60,019 bases of DNA from an uncultured Oleispira sp. (GCA_913061415.1 CAJXUD010000017.1:1-60019); one strand, 5' to 3'. Positions 18,120 through 30,133 are shown, numbered from the stretch's first letter. The notes: generated by a model not told the origin, from the sequence alone. A program made the numbers and translations.

Positions 18120-19574
18120 TTATTTTAAGCCCGTTGGAGTTTTAGTATGCCAGTCAGTGGCATTTTGAAATTGATGTGCGCAGTTTAATAAACGGCTTTC
18201 ATCAAAATAGTTACCGATAAGCTGTAAGCCGACAGGAAGATCGTTGATCATACCCGCTGGGATCGACATGCCAGGCAAGCCTGCTAAGTTAGTCGATAAC
18301 GTATAGATATCTTCTAAGTACATGCTCACAGGATCTTTACTCTTCTCGCCAAACTTAAACGCTGGGCTCGGAGCAACAGGGCTCATGATGACGTCAACAT
18401 CGTTAAAGGCAGCCACAAAATCGTTTTTAATTAAACGACGCACTTGCTGTGCTTTTTTGTAATACGCATCGTAGAAACCAGCCGAAAGAGCATAAGAACC
18501 TAACATGATGCGGCGCTGAACTTCATCGCCAAAACCTTCGCTACGAGAACGCTTGAACAGGTCTTCGATATCTTTAGGGTCTTCACAGCGGTGACCAAAA
18601 CGTACGCCATCCATACGAGAAAGGTTGGCAGAACATTCAGACGGTGCAATCACGTAATACGCAGGCACACAAAGATTGGTATTCGGTAAGCTAATTTCTT
18701 TTAGCGTAGCGCCCATCTTTTCATATTCTTTGATCGCATCTTGAATAGTTTGTGCCATTACAGGATCAAGATCTTTGCTGAAATACTCTTTTGGCAAACC
18801 GATGGTCATGCCTTTCATTGATTTGTTTAAATCAGCGCGGTAATCAGGCACGTCACGTTCGATGCTGGTGGAGTCTTTTTTATCAAAGCCTGCCATCACG
18901 TTCAACATCATTGCGGCATCTTCAGCAGTACGCGCAATCGGGCCGCCTTGATCTAGGCTTGAAGCGTAAGAAATCATACCAAAACGAGAAACACGACCGT
19001 AGGTAGGTTTGATTCCCGTTACACCACAAAAAGAGGCTGGCTGACGAATCGAACCACCAGTATCCGTTGCTGTAATACCGGGTGCTAAGCGAGCGGCTAC
19101 TGCTGCGGCAGAACCACCGGAAGAACCACCTGGAACATGCTCTTCGCTCCACGGGTTTTTAACCGCACCGTAAAATGAACTTTCGCTAGAAGAACCCATG
19201 GCGAATTCGTCCATGTTGGTTTTACCTAGTGATACTGCGCCCACTTTATTAAAGTTGTCAGCAACCGTGGAATCATACGGTGCGATGAACTTATCCAACA
19301 TCTTAGAACCACAGCTGGTGCGAACACCGTCGGTACAGAAGATATCTTTGTGCGCCATCGGCACACCGGTCCATTCGTTAGCATTACCCGCCGCGCGCAA
19401 TTCGTCTGCCGCTTTGGCTTGGGTCAGTGCTAGCTCGTCAGTCACAGTAATAAAACTGTTGTACTGGCCATCTAAGTTTTTGATGCGATCTAAAAAGTGT
19501 TGGGTGACTTCAACACTGGAGTATTCGCCGGCTTGTAAATCTTGTGAGATTTGAGCCAAGGTTTTGTTATGCAT
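18120..19574 (-). CDS. gatA: Asp/Glu-tRNA amidotransferase subunit A
   Basis: GatA is the amidase that releases ammonia from glutamine for transamidation on tRNA. Length is 484 residues. The amidase-signature region has PMAHKDIF for the catalytic Lys, and [13 protein letters not shown] with [15 protein letters not shown] for the two catalytic Ser. It follows gatC after a short gap on the minus strand. Confidence 0.98.
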   Translation of the reverse strand: MHNKTLAQISQDLQAGEYSSVEVTQHFLDRIKNLDGQYNSFITVTDELALTQAKAADELRAAGNANEWTGVPMAHKDIFCTDGVRTSCGSKMLDKFIAPYDSTVADNFNKVGAVSLGKTNMDEFAMGSSSESSFYGAVKNPWSEEHVPGGSSGGSAAAVAARLAPGITATDTGGSIRQPASFCGVTGIKPTYGRVSRFGMISYASSLDQGGPIARTAEDAAMMLNVMAGFDKKDSTSIERDVPDYRADLNKSMKGMTIGLPKEYFSKDLDPVMAQTIQDAIKEYEKMGATLKEISLPNTNLCVPAYYVIAPSECSANLSRMDGVRFGHRCEDPKDIEDLFKRSRSEGFGDEVQRRIMLGSYALSAGFYDAYYKKAQQVRRLIKNDFVAAFNDVDVIMSPVAPSPAFKFGEKSKDPVSMYLEDIYTLSTNLAGLPGMSIPAGMINDLPVGLQLIGNYFDESRLLNCAHQFQNATDWHTKTPTGLK

Positions 19575-19599
19575 AATGTGTCCTCAATTCTTAGCTCTG

Positions 19600-19887
19600 T
19601 TATTCAACAACTTTTGGTACAAGGTAATGACCATCAGCGGTGCTCGGTGCAATCTTTTGGAATTTTTCACGCTGATTTACTTCAGTCACTACGTCAGCGC
19701 GTAAGCGTTGTACTGCATCCATCGGGTGAGCCATTGGCTCTACACCGTTGGTATCAACTGCTTGTAGCTGATCAACTAAATCCAGAACGTTGGATAAATT
19801 GGTTTGAAAATCTGTGATGCTTTTTTCGTCTATCTGCAAGCGCGCAAGATCGGCGATTGCGAGAACCTGATTTGTGTCCAGAGACAT
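19600..19887 (-). CDS. gatC: Asp/Glu-tRNA amidotransferase subunit C
   Basis: A 95-residue protein that wraps the GatA-GatB interface. The family start LAIADLARLQIDEKS is clear, and VEPMAHPMDAVQRLRAD is the conserved linker segment. It is the first gene of gatCAB. The 286-bp gap to divergent mreB holds both promoters; I could not place them reliably. Confidence 0.95.
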   Translation of the reverse strand: MSLDTNQVLAIADLARLQIDEKSITDFQTNLSNVLDLVDQLQAVDTNGVEPMAHPMDAVQRLRADVVTEVNQREKFQKIAPSTADGHYLVPKVVE

Positions 19888-20101
19888 GGGTTTACTCCAC
19901 TGTTATGCAGGCTTTGTTGTCGGACTTTTTTGACTGAATAAGTGTCGACATTAAATGGCAAAATTAAAGCCGATAAGTTACCACATTTAGTTGCAGGGTT
20001 TTAGCGCTTATTGCCTGAATAACGGCGCTAGGTAAGCGAACTTGGCAATTAATCCCCAACTAATGATATAGAAGCTTGCCGAAAGCCTGCGCCATTGCTA
20101 G

Positions 20102-21214
<1,113 letters not shown>

Positions 21215-21332
21215 ATACAGAAGTTATTTTTGTATTCTGCTTAAACGGCTATAGGCGTGATTTTATCGCGCTTTTAGCCTTTTAAACCTTATCCTGTAAG
21301 CACTTTCCTTGTATAGTTGAACGATACGTGGA

Positions 21333-22211
21333 TTGAAAAAGGATCTGGTCATTAAATCCCCTGTTGAAATAACCCCATTACATGCATCGCGCTTAGTTGG
21401 CATTCTTTGTTTGTCTCTTGCTCTCATGTGGTTTGATAATAATAGCGAGCGTTTTACGCCGGTTCGCCATGCCTTGGGTTATGCTCTCTACCCCTTACAT
21501 TTAGTCGCTTCAGCCCCCTCAGTGCTGGTGGATTGGTTTGGTGATTCTGCAAAAAGTCGTCAGCAACTCGAGCTTGATAATGCCGAGCTGTCTGCGCGTA
21601 ATTTAATTCTGGGTCAAAAAATACAACGACTCATTTCCCTCGAAGCCGAAAACATTGAATTGCGTGAACTATTGGGTGCGGCGGATCGCCTTGGCGAAAC
21701 CGTCGTCGTTGCGGAATTAGTCTCAGTCGATCCTGATCCATTCACCCAGCAAATCGTTATTAACAAAGGCAGTGAAGATAATGTCTTTATTGGCCAGCCG
21801 GTTTTAGACAGCCGCGGGCTAATGGGGCAGGTGATTGACGTATTGCCTCATAGCAGCCGAGTATTATTAATCGCCGATTCTAACCATGCCATTCCAGTTC
21901 AGGTTAATCGCAACGGTGTACGCGCTATTGCAGTCGGCTCCGGTCAGCTAAGTGAGTTGAATCTTATTTATGTTCCGGATACGGCTGATATCGAAGTCGG
22001 AGACTCACTGGTAAGCTCAGGCTTAGGCAGTCGTTATCCAAGAGGCTACCCTGTCGCCAAGGTGGCAAAAATAGAACATTTTCCAGGTAAAGCCTTTGCG
22101 GTTGTAACTGCAACCCCAAGCGCTCAACTCGATAGAAGCCGCCATATGCTATTGGTCTTTAGTGAAAGGGTCAGTCACGTGCCTCCAAAAACATTATGGG
22201 AGCAAAAATAA
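21333..22211 (+). CDS. mreC: Rod shape-determining protein MreC
   Basis: A 292-residue inner-membrane protein that links MreB filaments to PBP2 and RodA. One N-terminal helix (LVGILCLSLALMWF, ~25-38) is followed by a coiled coil (~75-110) and the MreC beta domain (VVAELVSVDPDPFTQQIVINKGSEDNV, in residues ~128-154). The start codon appears to be TTG with GTGGA just upstream. The stop overlaps the preferred mreD start. Confidence 0.95.
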   Translation: MKKDLVIKSPVEITPLHASRLVGILCLSLALMWFDNNSERFTPVRHALGYALYPLHLVASAPSVLVDWFGDSAKSRQQLELDNAELSARNLILGQKIQRLISLEAENIELRELLGAADRLGETVVVAELVSVDPDPFTQQIVINKGSEDNVFIGQPVLDSRGLMGQVIDVLPHSSRVLLIADSNHAIPVQVNRNGVRAIAVGSGQLSELNLIYVPDTADIEVGDSLVSSGLGSRYPRGYPVAKVAKIEHFPGKAFAVVTATPSAQLDRSRHMLLVFSERVSHVPPKTLWEQK

Positions 22212-22687
22212 TGATGACGACAAGAGTGTTTCTATTTTTAATCATATCGCTGGGAGCGGGCTTTGCGCTGCAGTATTTTCCACTGGCGGATTTTATGGAT
22301 TGGTTTGTACCTGAATGGGTGCTACTGATTTTCATTTTCTGGCAACTGCAAGCGCCTACATTGATCAATTTTTGGTGGGTGTGGCCCATTGGTCTATTAC
22401 TTGATGTTCAACAAAGCCTGCCTCTAGGAAGTTCGGTAGTCGGATTCGCTGTTGTGTTATACATACTTCAACTGATGTACCAGCGCTTAAAAATCTTTAA
22501 CGTTGCCGAACAGGCTGGTGTGGTTTTTCTGCTGCTATGCTGCTATCAGCTGGTCGTATACTGGGCGATGGTCGCCACCGGGAATATGCACAAGCCTTTA
22601 TCGCTATGGATGCCTGCATTAGTCAGTGCATTAGTCTGGCCTTGGCTATACTTGCTGTTATCCAATACTTATCAGAAGTTGAGATAG
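22211..22687 (+). CDS. mreD: Rod shape-determining protein MreD
   Basis: A ~158-residue polytopic membrane protein with about five helices (VFLFLIISLGAGFALQYFPL and later segments). It works with MreC in the elongasome. I prefer ATG 22211 (overlapping TAATG, with GGGAG eight bases upstream) to the ATG at 22196, which lacks a ribosome site. maf follows four bases after its stop. Confidence 0.92.
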   Translation: MMTTRVFLFLIISLGAGFALQYFPLADFMDWFVPEWVLLIFIFWQLQAPTLINFWWVWPIGLLLDVQQSLPLGSSVVGFAVVLYILQLMYQRLKIFNVAEQAGVVFLLLCCYQLVVYWAMVATGNMHKPLSLWMPALVSALVWPWLYLLLSNTYQKLR

Positions 22688-22691
22688 TGAA

Positions 22692-23285
22692 ATGACTTCG
22701 TCACTCGTACTCGCTTCGACCTCGCCAAGACGCAAAGAACTATTACAGCAAATTGGTGTCAAATTTACCCAGTTAAGTATTGATATTAACGAAGATGTCG
22801 CCGAGGCAGAAAGCGCTGAACACTATGTTTTACGCCTAGCCAAAGAAAAATCAGCCGCGGGCTTTGAGTTGTTATCCACCTCAGAAAAAGCCACACGTAT
22901 CGTATTAGCAGCCGATACCACCGTGGTATGCGAAGGTAATATATTAGCCAAGCCAGAAACACTCGAACACTCCAAAGAAATATTAAGGCAGCTCTCTGGG
23001 CGAGAACATCTAGTCATGAGCGCCATAGGGATCCACAGTCAGGATAGAGCCCTACAAGAAGTTGTGACAACCAAGGTGAAATTTCGGAAGATATCCGATG
23101 CTGAAATTGAAGCTTATTGGCAAAGCGGAGAGCCTCAAGATAAAGCCGGAAGTTACGGTATTCAGGGTCTTGGAGCGGTTTTTGTCGAATCTATTACGGG
23201 CAGTTATAGCAACGTTGTTGGCTTGCCCCTGTGCGAAACCGCGCAGTTACTCAACCAATTCAATATAGCATTTTGGCAATTATGA
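22692..23285 (+). CDS. maf: Maf family nucleotide pyrophosphatase
   Basis: Maf proteins hydrolyse non-canonical or modified NTPs (dTTP/UTP type in E. coli YhdE). The 197-residue protein starts LVLASTSPRRKELLQQIG, the Maf substrate loop. It also has VLAADTTVVCEGNILAKPET and DKAGSYGIQGLGAVFVESITG (split by a few residues), with catalytic acids in family positions. ATGA overlap couples it to rng. Confidence 0.95.
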   Translation: MTSSLVLASTSPRRKELLQQIGVKFTQLSIDINEDVAEAESAEHYVLRLAKEKSAAGFELLSTSEKATRIVLAADTTVVCEGNILAKPETLEHSKEILRQLSGREHLVMSAIGIHSQDRALQEVVTTKVKFRKISDAEIEAYWQSGEPQDKAGSYGIQGLGAVFVESITGSYSNVVGLPLCETAQLLNQFNIAFWQL

Positions 23286-24733
23286 AAGCAGAGATATTAA
23301 TAAACGTTACGCCAACTGAAACCCGAGTAACCGTGGTGGAAAATGGCGTACTGCAGGAAGTATTCATTGAACGAGAGCACCTACGCGGCTTAGTCGGCAA
23401 TGTTTACAAAGGAAAAGTAGTCAGAGTACTACCCGGCATGCAGGCAGCATTTGTTGATATCGGCTTGGAACGCGCGGGTTTTATTCATGCGTCCGATATC
23501 ATTGGTGGCGATTCACAAACCCCCATCATGAGCCTATTGCACGAAGGTCAGAAATTAATCGTACAGGTTACCAAAGACCCAATCTCTACCAAAGGCGCGC
23601 GCCTTACCAATCAACTAGCAATTCCATCTCGCTATTTAGTTTATATGCCCGATACCGACCACGTGGGTGTATCGCAACGTATTGATGATAGTGAAGAGCG
23701 AGATCGTTTACGCGCCCTTGTCGCCGACAGTATTAAGAATGAAGGACTCACTGGAAAAGGTGGTTTTATTCTTCGTACGGCAGCAGAAGGGGCTGGCGAA
23801 GAAGAAATTAATGCCGATACCCGATACTTAAAACGCTTATGGGTAACACTTGGCGAACGCTTAAAAAATGCCAAAGCGCCTAGTCTCGTTTATGAAGAGC
23901 TACCGTTGTTTCTACGTACAATGCGTGACTATTCTCGCCCAGAAATCACCCAAGTATTGATCGACTCTAGAGAAACGTACCAGCGCATTGAAAAATTTGT
24001 TGAACAGTTTGTGCCTGAAATACTGCCACAGCTAGAATATTATCCGGGGCCGCGTCCTATTCTTGACCTGTACGGTGTCGAAGATGAAATGCAGCGTGCA
24101 CTAGAGCGCAAAGTACCGCTTAAGTCTGGTGGTTATCTGGTCATTGATCAAACCGAGGCGATGACCACTATCGACGTCAATACCGGTGCATTTGTTGGTC
24201 GACGCAATCTTGAAGAAACCATTTTTAAAACCAACTTAGAAGCAGCAACCGCCATTGGTCGCCAACTACGACTGCGGAATCTTGGCGGTATTATCATCTT
24301 AGATTTTATCGACATGGCCGATGTTGAGCATCAGCGCCAAGTGCATCGCATGTTAGAAAAAGTATTAGAAAAAGATCATGCTAAAACTAAAATTAGCGGC
24401 GTATCCGATCTTGGATTAGTCGAAATGACGCGCAAGCGCACGCGTGAAAGCTTAGGCCAAATGCTAACAGAAGCCTGCGCTTGTTGTGGTGGACGCGGCA
24501 CCGTAAAAACAGCCGAAACAATTTGCTATGACATCTTTCGTGAAATATTACGAGAAGAGCGTGCTTACGGCGCAAGTCGCTATCTTGTATTGGCCTCAGC
24601 TGCTGTTATCGATCGCTTATTGGATGAAGATTCAAGCAGCCTAGCCGATTTGGAAGCCTTTATGGGAAAAACCATCAAACTTCAGGTTGAACCGAATTAT
24701 ACTCAGGACCAGTATGATATCGTTTTGCCTTAA
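23282..24733 (+). CDS. rng: Ribonuclease G
   Basis: RNase G (CafA) matures the 5' end of 16S rRNA and decays some mRNAs. Start at ATG 23282 gives 483 residues beginning KAEILINVTPTETRVTVVENG. The S1 domain is at VGNVYKGKVVRVLPGMQAAFVDIG. Catalytic Mg2+ site residues lie in TTIDVNTG and ILDFIDM. The CACCGGRG zinc-link lies near residue 400. It overlaps maf by four bases and is followed by yhdP after 15 bp. Confidence 0.97.
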   Translation: MKAEILINVTPTETRVTVVENGVLQEVFIEREHLRGLVGNVYKGKVVRVLPGMQAAFVDIGLERAGFIHASDIIGGDSQTPIMSLLHEGQKLIVQVTKDPISTKGARLTNQLAIPSRYLVYMPDTDHVGVSQRIDDSEERDRLRALVADSIKNEGLTGKGGFILRTAAEGAGEEEINADTRYLKRLWVTLGERLKNAKAPSLVYEELPLFLRTMRDYSRPEITQVLIDSRETYQRIEKFVEQFVPEILPQLEYYPGPRPILDLYGVEDEMQRALERKVPLKSGGYLVIDQTEAMTTIDVNTGAFVGRRNLEETIFKTNLEAATAIGRQLRLRNLGGIIILDFIDMADVEHQRQVHRMLEKVLEKDHAKTKISGVSDLGLVEMTRKRTRESLGQMLTEACACCGGRGTVKTAETICYDIFREILREERAYGASRYLVLASAAVIDRLLDEDSSSLADLEAFMGKTIKLQVEPNYTQDQYDIVLP

Positions 24734-24748
24734 CCATCGCAGATCATT

Positions 24749-27700
24749 ATGACGCGCTGGATCCGGAGTATTTGGACTCAGCTATGGCTGACGGGGGTGG
24801 TGTGCCTTGTATTATTGGCACTCTATACCAGTATCGGCCGACAACTGGTGCCACTGGTAGAAACCTTAGAACTCGATATTGAACAAGCACTATCTGAACA
24901 GCTCGGTATCGCCGTCGATATTGAATCTCTGTCGGGTGATTGGGCTTGGTTTTCTCCACGCATACAGGTCAACAATGTTCAGTTGGGTGATATTGAACAC
25001 GGTCTAAAAATACAACGTTTAGAAGCCAAGCTCGATGTCAGTGCGAGCTTATTTTATCGCGTCCCCGTATTTGACCAAATCGACTTAGCAGGCGTGCATT
25101 TACCCTTCGCTCAAGATGAACAAGGCAATTGGTCTTTCAGCCAGTTATCACTTGGCTCAAAAGAAAACAGTCGCACCGCACAAGAATTCTGGGCCGGAGA
25201 TAAACCGCTGTGGTTAGAACTACTCGGCCAGCAAGGCGAAATACATTTATACAACTGGCAAGTCTCGATTCAAGCGCATAACCAAGCTGAAAAAATTATT
25301 AAAGTGCTGGATCTGCGTTTACGTAATCGTGGGCTGCAGCATTGGTTAGAAGGCGATGTAAAATTAGGGAAAAGTGCAGCCCGCTTAAAAATGAAGTTTG
25401 AAGTCGAAGGTGATCTCTGGAACTTTGCCGAGCACAATGCCAGAGGCTATTTGAAGTTAGCGACACAAGAGTGGCAGCCGTGGATTCCCCCGTTTAAGTC
25501 TGATTGGCAGTTTGAAGAACTGATCGCGGGAGCCAAACTTTGGGTAGAGGTAGAGAATGGTCGAATCGACAGCCTAGATGGCTACCTTGATATTCCAGAA
25601 TTTTCTTTATTAAAAACACTGGGCGAAGACTCTAAAGACGTCAGTTTTCGTGACGGCCGCATAACATTATCAGGCCGACGCAGTGATGATGAATGGCACC
25701 TATGGTTTGATAGTGAAGTCGATTGGCTTTCGAGTATTGTTCCACCTAATCCCAATGGTCGAATTAGCTGGCTACCCAATATTTCTGGCGGTATTCAGCT
25801 GGCGCTAGACGATATTGATTTAGAGCAGACCGCTTTCTGGATGCAAAGCTTTGAAATTTTTCCAGAAAAGTACATGCAATATATTACCAACCTACAACCG
25901 GTAGGCATTGTTGATCAGGTTCGCGTTAACTTAATCCCCGAGAAAGACTGGTTATGGGGTGTCAGTATGGATCTGGTCGGTGCGAGCATCACTGGATGGA
26001 AGGGCATACCCGCAGTTGGTAATGTGAATGCGAGTTTAAACTTCAATGCGACAAAAGGCATTCTGAAAGGTCAGAGTAATGATGCGCTACTCCACTTCCC
26101 CGACCTTTATGAAAAAGAATGGTTTTTATCCGATTTTAATACCGATATATTTTGGCAAATCAATTCTGAATATTTACGTTTAGTCTCGCCTAAGCTGCAA
26201 GCAGGTTATCGTCAGGCAATGTTAAAAGGCGGCTTCTCTTTTTACATGCCACTGAAGGATTCATCATTCGAGCCACAGTTGAATCTATTATTAGGAATAC
26301 AAAATCTAGACTTGGTCGATCAGAAAGTATTTGTTCCTCAAAAAGCAGTCGCTGGAATTTCTGGCTGGTTAAACGAAAATATAAAATCTGGCCAAGCGCA
26401 GCAAGTCAGCTTTTTATATTCTAGCGCCATCTCTTCAGAGCCCATCGATAATAGCCAAACCATTCAGTTGTATGGCGAAGTTGCAAATGCAGAGATAACC
26501 TATCTACCCGGCTGGCCTAAAGTCTCAGATATTAAAGCGAACTTATTGGCCGACGTGCCGGATGTTGACGTGTGGATAAATAAGGGAAGCACGCTAGGCG
26601 GAGAATTATTTGCAAATAGTGCTCGCGTTAAAGTGCGCAGTGATGAAAACAATATTAGCTGGCTATCGCTACGAGGAAAGCTAACAGGGGATGCGCAAGA
26701 AGGCATCAAGTACTTCACACAAACTCCTTTGCAAGAGCAGATGGGCAGCATATTTGAACACTGGAAAGTAAAGGGCGCGATGGAAACTGAGCTCTATGCT
26801 CAAATTCCCTTATCTCAAAAGTCAGCACCTGAAGAGCAAAAAGCACTGTTGATTCGATTAGATAGCCAGCTAGAGGATGTCGATATAGAGATGACAGACT
26901 TAGGGTTATCGTTTGATCATATCAAAGGCCTAATTGAATTTGATAGCGAAAAAGGCTTAACCGCATCTGGCTTACAAGGTGAAAGTTTTTCTGGGCTGAC
27001 GACCGCCGATATATCTTCGACCAAAGAAGAAACAGGATTTGATATTCGCATCAATGCTAAAGGCCAAGCCGAAACAAAAGCGATTAAAGACTGGTTGCCT
27101 CTGTTCATGCTAAAGCCTGTCAGCGGCGATTTGAAATATGACCTAGATATGACCATTCGCCCTGTTGAACGCGGAGGTTTGCAGCTGGATATCGCCAGTG
27201 ACTTAAAAGGGATTCATATTGATGCACCGTCACCGCTTGGAAAAACAGATGACAAGGCGCTGCCCTTTACGATGTCGATTAAAAAAGTCAGAGATCTTCG
27301 CATTGGCTTTCGTTACGGCGAGTTAGCCAACGGCGTTATTTCGATGGAAGACGGTGATTTAAAGCGTGGACAAGTTTACCTAGGTACAACAAAAACGTAT
27401 TTGCCCAGTGATAGCGGGTTAAGCATTACCGGCAATATACCGTATGAACTCGATGCAAAAGAATGGTGGGATTTTTGGCATTTAATCAAACCAGAACCAA
27501 GTGAGACTAAAGAGGGTGCAAATACTAAAGGCAAGAAAGCCGCTGTCTTAACCCATATCGACTTATCCGCACCTGAGGTTAATGCTTGGCAGCAAATGAT
27601 GGGGGCCAGTCATATAACAGGGGATTACAAATGGAATCAATGGGATTTTGTTTTAGACAGTGAGCTGGTGAAAGGCACGATTAACTTGCCAGATGATCTT

Positions 27701-28723
27701 GCCGCGAATGAAATTAAAATGGATCTAGAATATATCCACATGCCTGTGAGTGAGAATGTTACAGCAGAAGAGATAAAGTTTGGTGCGGCAGGAGCGCCAG
27801 ACCCACTGAAAAATTTTGACCCTCACTGGATTCCTAATTTAGATATGAAGGTCGCAGAAGTATTTTTGGGCACACAAAACTTTGGACGCTGGGATATGAC
27901 CATGCGCCAACAAGAAGAATTTACTCGCATCAATATCAAAGATTCTTTAACCAAAAGCGTCGTGGTTAAAGGCGATATTGATTGGTATTACCACGACCAA
28001 GAACACCACACTCATTTGAACTTATTACGTATTCAAACCGATAATCTAGGCGATGTTCAGCGCGCTTTTCGTAAAGTCCCGGCCATTGAAGCCAAGCAAT
28101 CAAAGTTTGATGCAGATCTAAGATGGAAAGGTTCACCCGCAGCGTTTAATTACGGAACGCTCAATGGCCTAGCAAAAATTAATATTAAACAGGGCGTATT
28201 GGTGAGTGATAATGCCGGCGCACTGAAAGCGTTTGGTGTGCTGAACTTTAATACCATAAGCCGTCGTTTGCAGCTCGATTTTTCAGACCTTTATGAATCA
28301 GGTGTGGTATTTGATACGTTAAAAACTCGTCTTTCTTTTGCTGACGGCATTGCTAACTTTATCGATCCGTTATGGATAGATGGGCCATCGGCAAAGTTTC
28401 AATCCAGTGGTACCGTAAATTTTAATACCGAAGAAATTGATCAAAAGCTGGTGGTCACCTTTCCAATTACCAGCAGCCTGCCTTTAGTCGCGGTATTAGC
28501 AGGGTTTGCTCCGCAAATAGCCGGAGCTATTTATGTGACAGAAAAATTAATTGGTGAAGAATTAGAACGCTTCACCAGTGCCAGTTATAGCGTTACAGGG
28601 ACGATTGAAGCGCCGAAAATGAAAATCGATCGAGCATTTGATAATGCCTTAGAAGGTAAAAAATCTCGCAGCTTTAAAGATCGCTTCTTAGATATATTTG
28701 GATTGGGTGGGGATGATGACTAA
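24749..28723 (+). CDS. yhdP: AsmA-like envelope protein YhdP
   Basis: A 1324-residue giant with one N-terminal membrane helix (LTGVVCLVLLALYTSIGRQL) and a very long periplasmic beta-rich chain. This is the bridge-like AsmA/TamB class that carries phospholipids toward the outer membrane. The end has the family DUF3971/AsmA_2 C-terminal pattern (NAGALKAFGVLNFNTISRRL; YSVTGTIEAPKMKIDRAF). The size matches E. coli YhdP. It sits downstream of rng, the usual place. Confidence 0.93.
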   Translation: MTRWIRSIWTQLWLTGVVCLVLLALYTSIGRQLVPLVETLELDIEQALSEQLGIAVDIESLSGDWAWFSPRIQVNNVQLGDIEHGLKIQRLEAKLDVSASLFYRVPVFDQIDLAGVHLPFAQDEQGNWSFSQLSLGSKENSRTAQEFWAGDKPLWLELLGQQGEIHLYNWQVSIQAHNQAEKIIKVLDLRLRNRGLQHWLEGDVKLGKSAARLKMKFEVEGDLWNFAEHNARGYLKLATQEWQPWIPPFKSDWQFEELIAGAKLWVEVENGRIDSLDGYLDIPEFSLLKTLGEDSKDVSFRDGRITLSGRRSDDEWHLWFDSEVDWLSSIVPPNPNGRISWLPNISGGIQLALDDIDLEQTAFWMQSFEIFPEKYMQYITNLQPVGIVDQVRVNLIPEKDWLWGVSMDLVGASITGWKGIPAVGNVNASLNFNATKGILKGQSNDALLHFPDLYEKEWFLSDFNTDIFWQINSEYLRLVSPKLQAGYRQAMLKGGFSFYMPLKDSSFEPQLNLLLGIQNLDLVDQKVFVPQKAVAGISGWLNENIKSGQAQQVSFLYSSAISSEPIDNSQTIQLYGEVANAEITYLPGWPKVSDIKANLLADVPDVDVWINKGSTLGGELFANSARVKVRSDENNISWLSLRGKLTGDAQEGIKYFTQTPLQEQMGSIFEHWKVKGAMETELYAQIPLSQKSAPEEQKALLIRLDSQLEDVDIEMTDLGLSFDHIKGLIEFDSEKGLTASGLQGESFSGLTTADISSTKEETGFDIRINAKGQAETKAIKDWLPLFMLKPVSGDLKYDLDMTIRPVERGGLQLDIASDLKGIHIDAPSPLGKTDDKALPFTMSIKKVRDLRIGFRYGELANGVISMEDGDLKRGQVYLGTTKTYLPSDSGLSITGNIPYELDAKEWWDFWHLIKPEPSETKEGANTKGKKAAVLTHIDLSAPEVNAWQQMMGASHITGDYKWNQWDFVLDSELVKGTINLPDDLAANEIKMDLEYIHMPVSENVTAEEIKFGAAGAPDPLKNFDPHWIPNLDMKVAEVFLGTQNFGRWDMTMRQQEEFTRINIKDSLTKSVVVKGDIDWYYHDQEHHTHLNLLRIQTDNLGDVQRAFRKVPAIEAKQSKFDADLRWKGSPAAFNYGTLNGLAKINIKQGVLVSDNAGALKAFGVLNFNTISRRLQLDFSDLYESGVVFDTLKTRLSFADGIANFIDPLWIDGPSAKFQSSGTVNFNTEEIDQKLVVTFPITSSLPLVAVLAGFAPQIAGAIYVTEKLIGEELERFTSASYSVTGTIEAPKMKIDRAFDNALEGKKSRSFKDRFLDIFGLGGDDD

Positions 28724-29549
28724 TATGAAAAAAAAACCTGCAAAGCTGGCGGCCGTACAAATCACCACCGGTCCTGATATAGAAAAAAATCTAGCCGCGA
28801 TTGCAGAACAAATACAGATAGCCGCACAGCAAGGGGCGAACATTGTTGCGTTACCCGAAGTCTTTGCGTGTTACGACAGTCAGCAATACTTGGTACTGGG
28901 TGAGCACGAAATGACCGCCCAAGGGCGCTTGCGCAGCCAAATGTCTGCCTGGGCAAAAACCAATGGTGTGTATTTGATTGGCGGTACTATTCCGGTATTG
29001 GAGCCTGAAGAGAATAAGGTCTATCCGCGCTGTTACTTTTATAGTGACCAAGGCGAAGAGCTAGGTTTCTATGACAAAATTCATTTGTTTGATGTCGACA
29101 TTGATGATGCTCAAGGGCGCTATCGAGAATCCGATATGTTTTTATCAGGCGACGAGATCAAAGTCTTTCCCACACCGTATGGCAATGTAGGCTTAACCGT
29201 TTGTTATGACCTTCGGTTCCCTTACTTGTATGATCGCTTACGTAAGGCAGGTGCTGATATCATTTCAGTCGTAGCGGCCTTTACAGCGACAACAGGAAAG
29301 GCTCACTGGCAAGCTTTGTTACAAGCACGGGCAATTGAGCAGCAATGCTATATCTTAGCCTCTAATCAATGGGGTCAGCATGATGAAAAACGTCAGACGT
29401 TTGGTCACTCTATGGTGATATCGCCTTGGGGAGAAGTATTGGATCAGTTGCCCACAGGGCAGGGGATTGCCAGTGCTGAAATCGACTTAGCAGAAGTGCA
29501 GCGCATTCGTAGCATAATGCCTATTGCGAACCATCAGCGCTCGTTATAA
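28713..29549 (+). CDS. Carbon-nitrogen hydrolase (Nit-type deaminated glutathione amidase family)
   Basis: A ~278-residue nitrilase-superfamily enzyme. The catalytic triad is visible: Glu in ANIVALPEVFACY, Lys in YDKIHLFDVDI and Cys in VGLTVCYDLRFPYLYD. The closest group is the YbeM/Nit1 amidases that clear deaminated glutathione. GGTGGGG lies just before the ATG at 28713; ATG 28725 is also possible. It overlaps the yhdP end. tldD, which usually follows, is absent. Confidence 0.9.
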   Translation: MMTNMKKKPAKLAAVQITTGPDIEKNLAAIAEQIQIAAQQGANIVALPEVFACYDSQQYLVLGEHEMTAQGRLRSQMSAWAKTNGVYLIGGTIPVLEPEENKVYPRCYFYSDQGEELGFYDKIHLFDVDIDDAQGRYRESDMFLSGDEIKVFPTPYGNVGLTVCYDLRFPYLYDRLRKAGADIISVVAAFTATTGKAHWQALLQARAIEQQCYILASNQWGQHDEKRQTFGHSMVISPWGEVLDQLPTGQGIASAEIDLAEVQRIRSIMPIANHQRSL

Positions 29550-29585
29550 ATACGAGCCGAGCATTCACAATAGGCTCACTAGGGC

Positions 29586-30119
29586 TTAATCTTCTTTGTG
29601 GTTGTACTGTTCTTTAATCGCTTTAAACAGGTTTTTGTAATTACTACCAGGCTTTGGCGGTTCAGTACTCATCTCTTTCGCGGCATTACGAATTAACGTA
29701 CGCAAGTGCTGACGATTCACGCTAGGGAATTGCTCAATGAACTCGACGAACGCGTCAGGATCTTTCACCAAACGAGTACGCCACTGCTCTTGCTGACCCG
29801 TTACTCGGCCATAAGCTTCAGTCGATGGATCTAATAAATCCAGCGCTTCACGAATTGCTTCAATATCTTCGCTGCGAATAAGGCGGCCAATGTATTGCAT
29901 GTGGCGACGCATTGCTTCGTTTTTACCCACACGATCCGATTCACGAACCGCTGCTTTCATCATTTCAGAAAGAGGCAGTTCCATCGCTTTTTTACGTGGC
30001 AAAGCGACAATGCGCTCACCTAATTCTTGCAGCTCAATCATGTCGCGCTTCATTTCTGATTTGCTAACAATCTCGTATTCAATTTCTTCTGCAAACGGGT
30101 CTTTCTTTTTCTTGGCCAT
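29586..30119 (-). CDS. yjgA: DUF615 ribosome-associated protein (YjgA/DarP)
   Basis: A 177-residue, highly charged protein of the family known in E. coli as DarP, a late assembly factor of the 50S subunit. Signatures are SKSEMKRDMIELQELGERIVALP (residues ~18-40) and AMRRHMQYIGRLIRSEDIEAI. It converges with the nitrilase gene. Neither tldD nor pmbA flanks it, unlike in Pseudomonas-type genomes. Confidence 0.93.
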   Translation of the reverse strand: MAKKKKDPFAEEIEYEIVSKSEMKRDMIELQELGERIVALPRKKAMELPLSEMMKAAVRESDRVGKNEAMRRHMQYIGRLIRSEDIEAIREALDLLDPSTEAYGRVTGQQEQWRTRLVKDPDAFVEFIEQFPSVNRQHLRTLIRNAAKEMSTEPPKPGSNYKNLFKAIKEQYNHKED

Positions 30120-30133
30120 GATAAAGCTGCCTT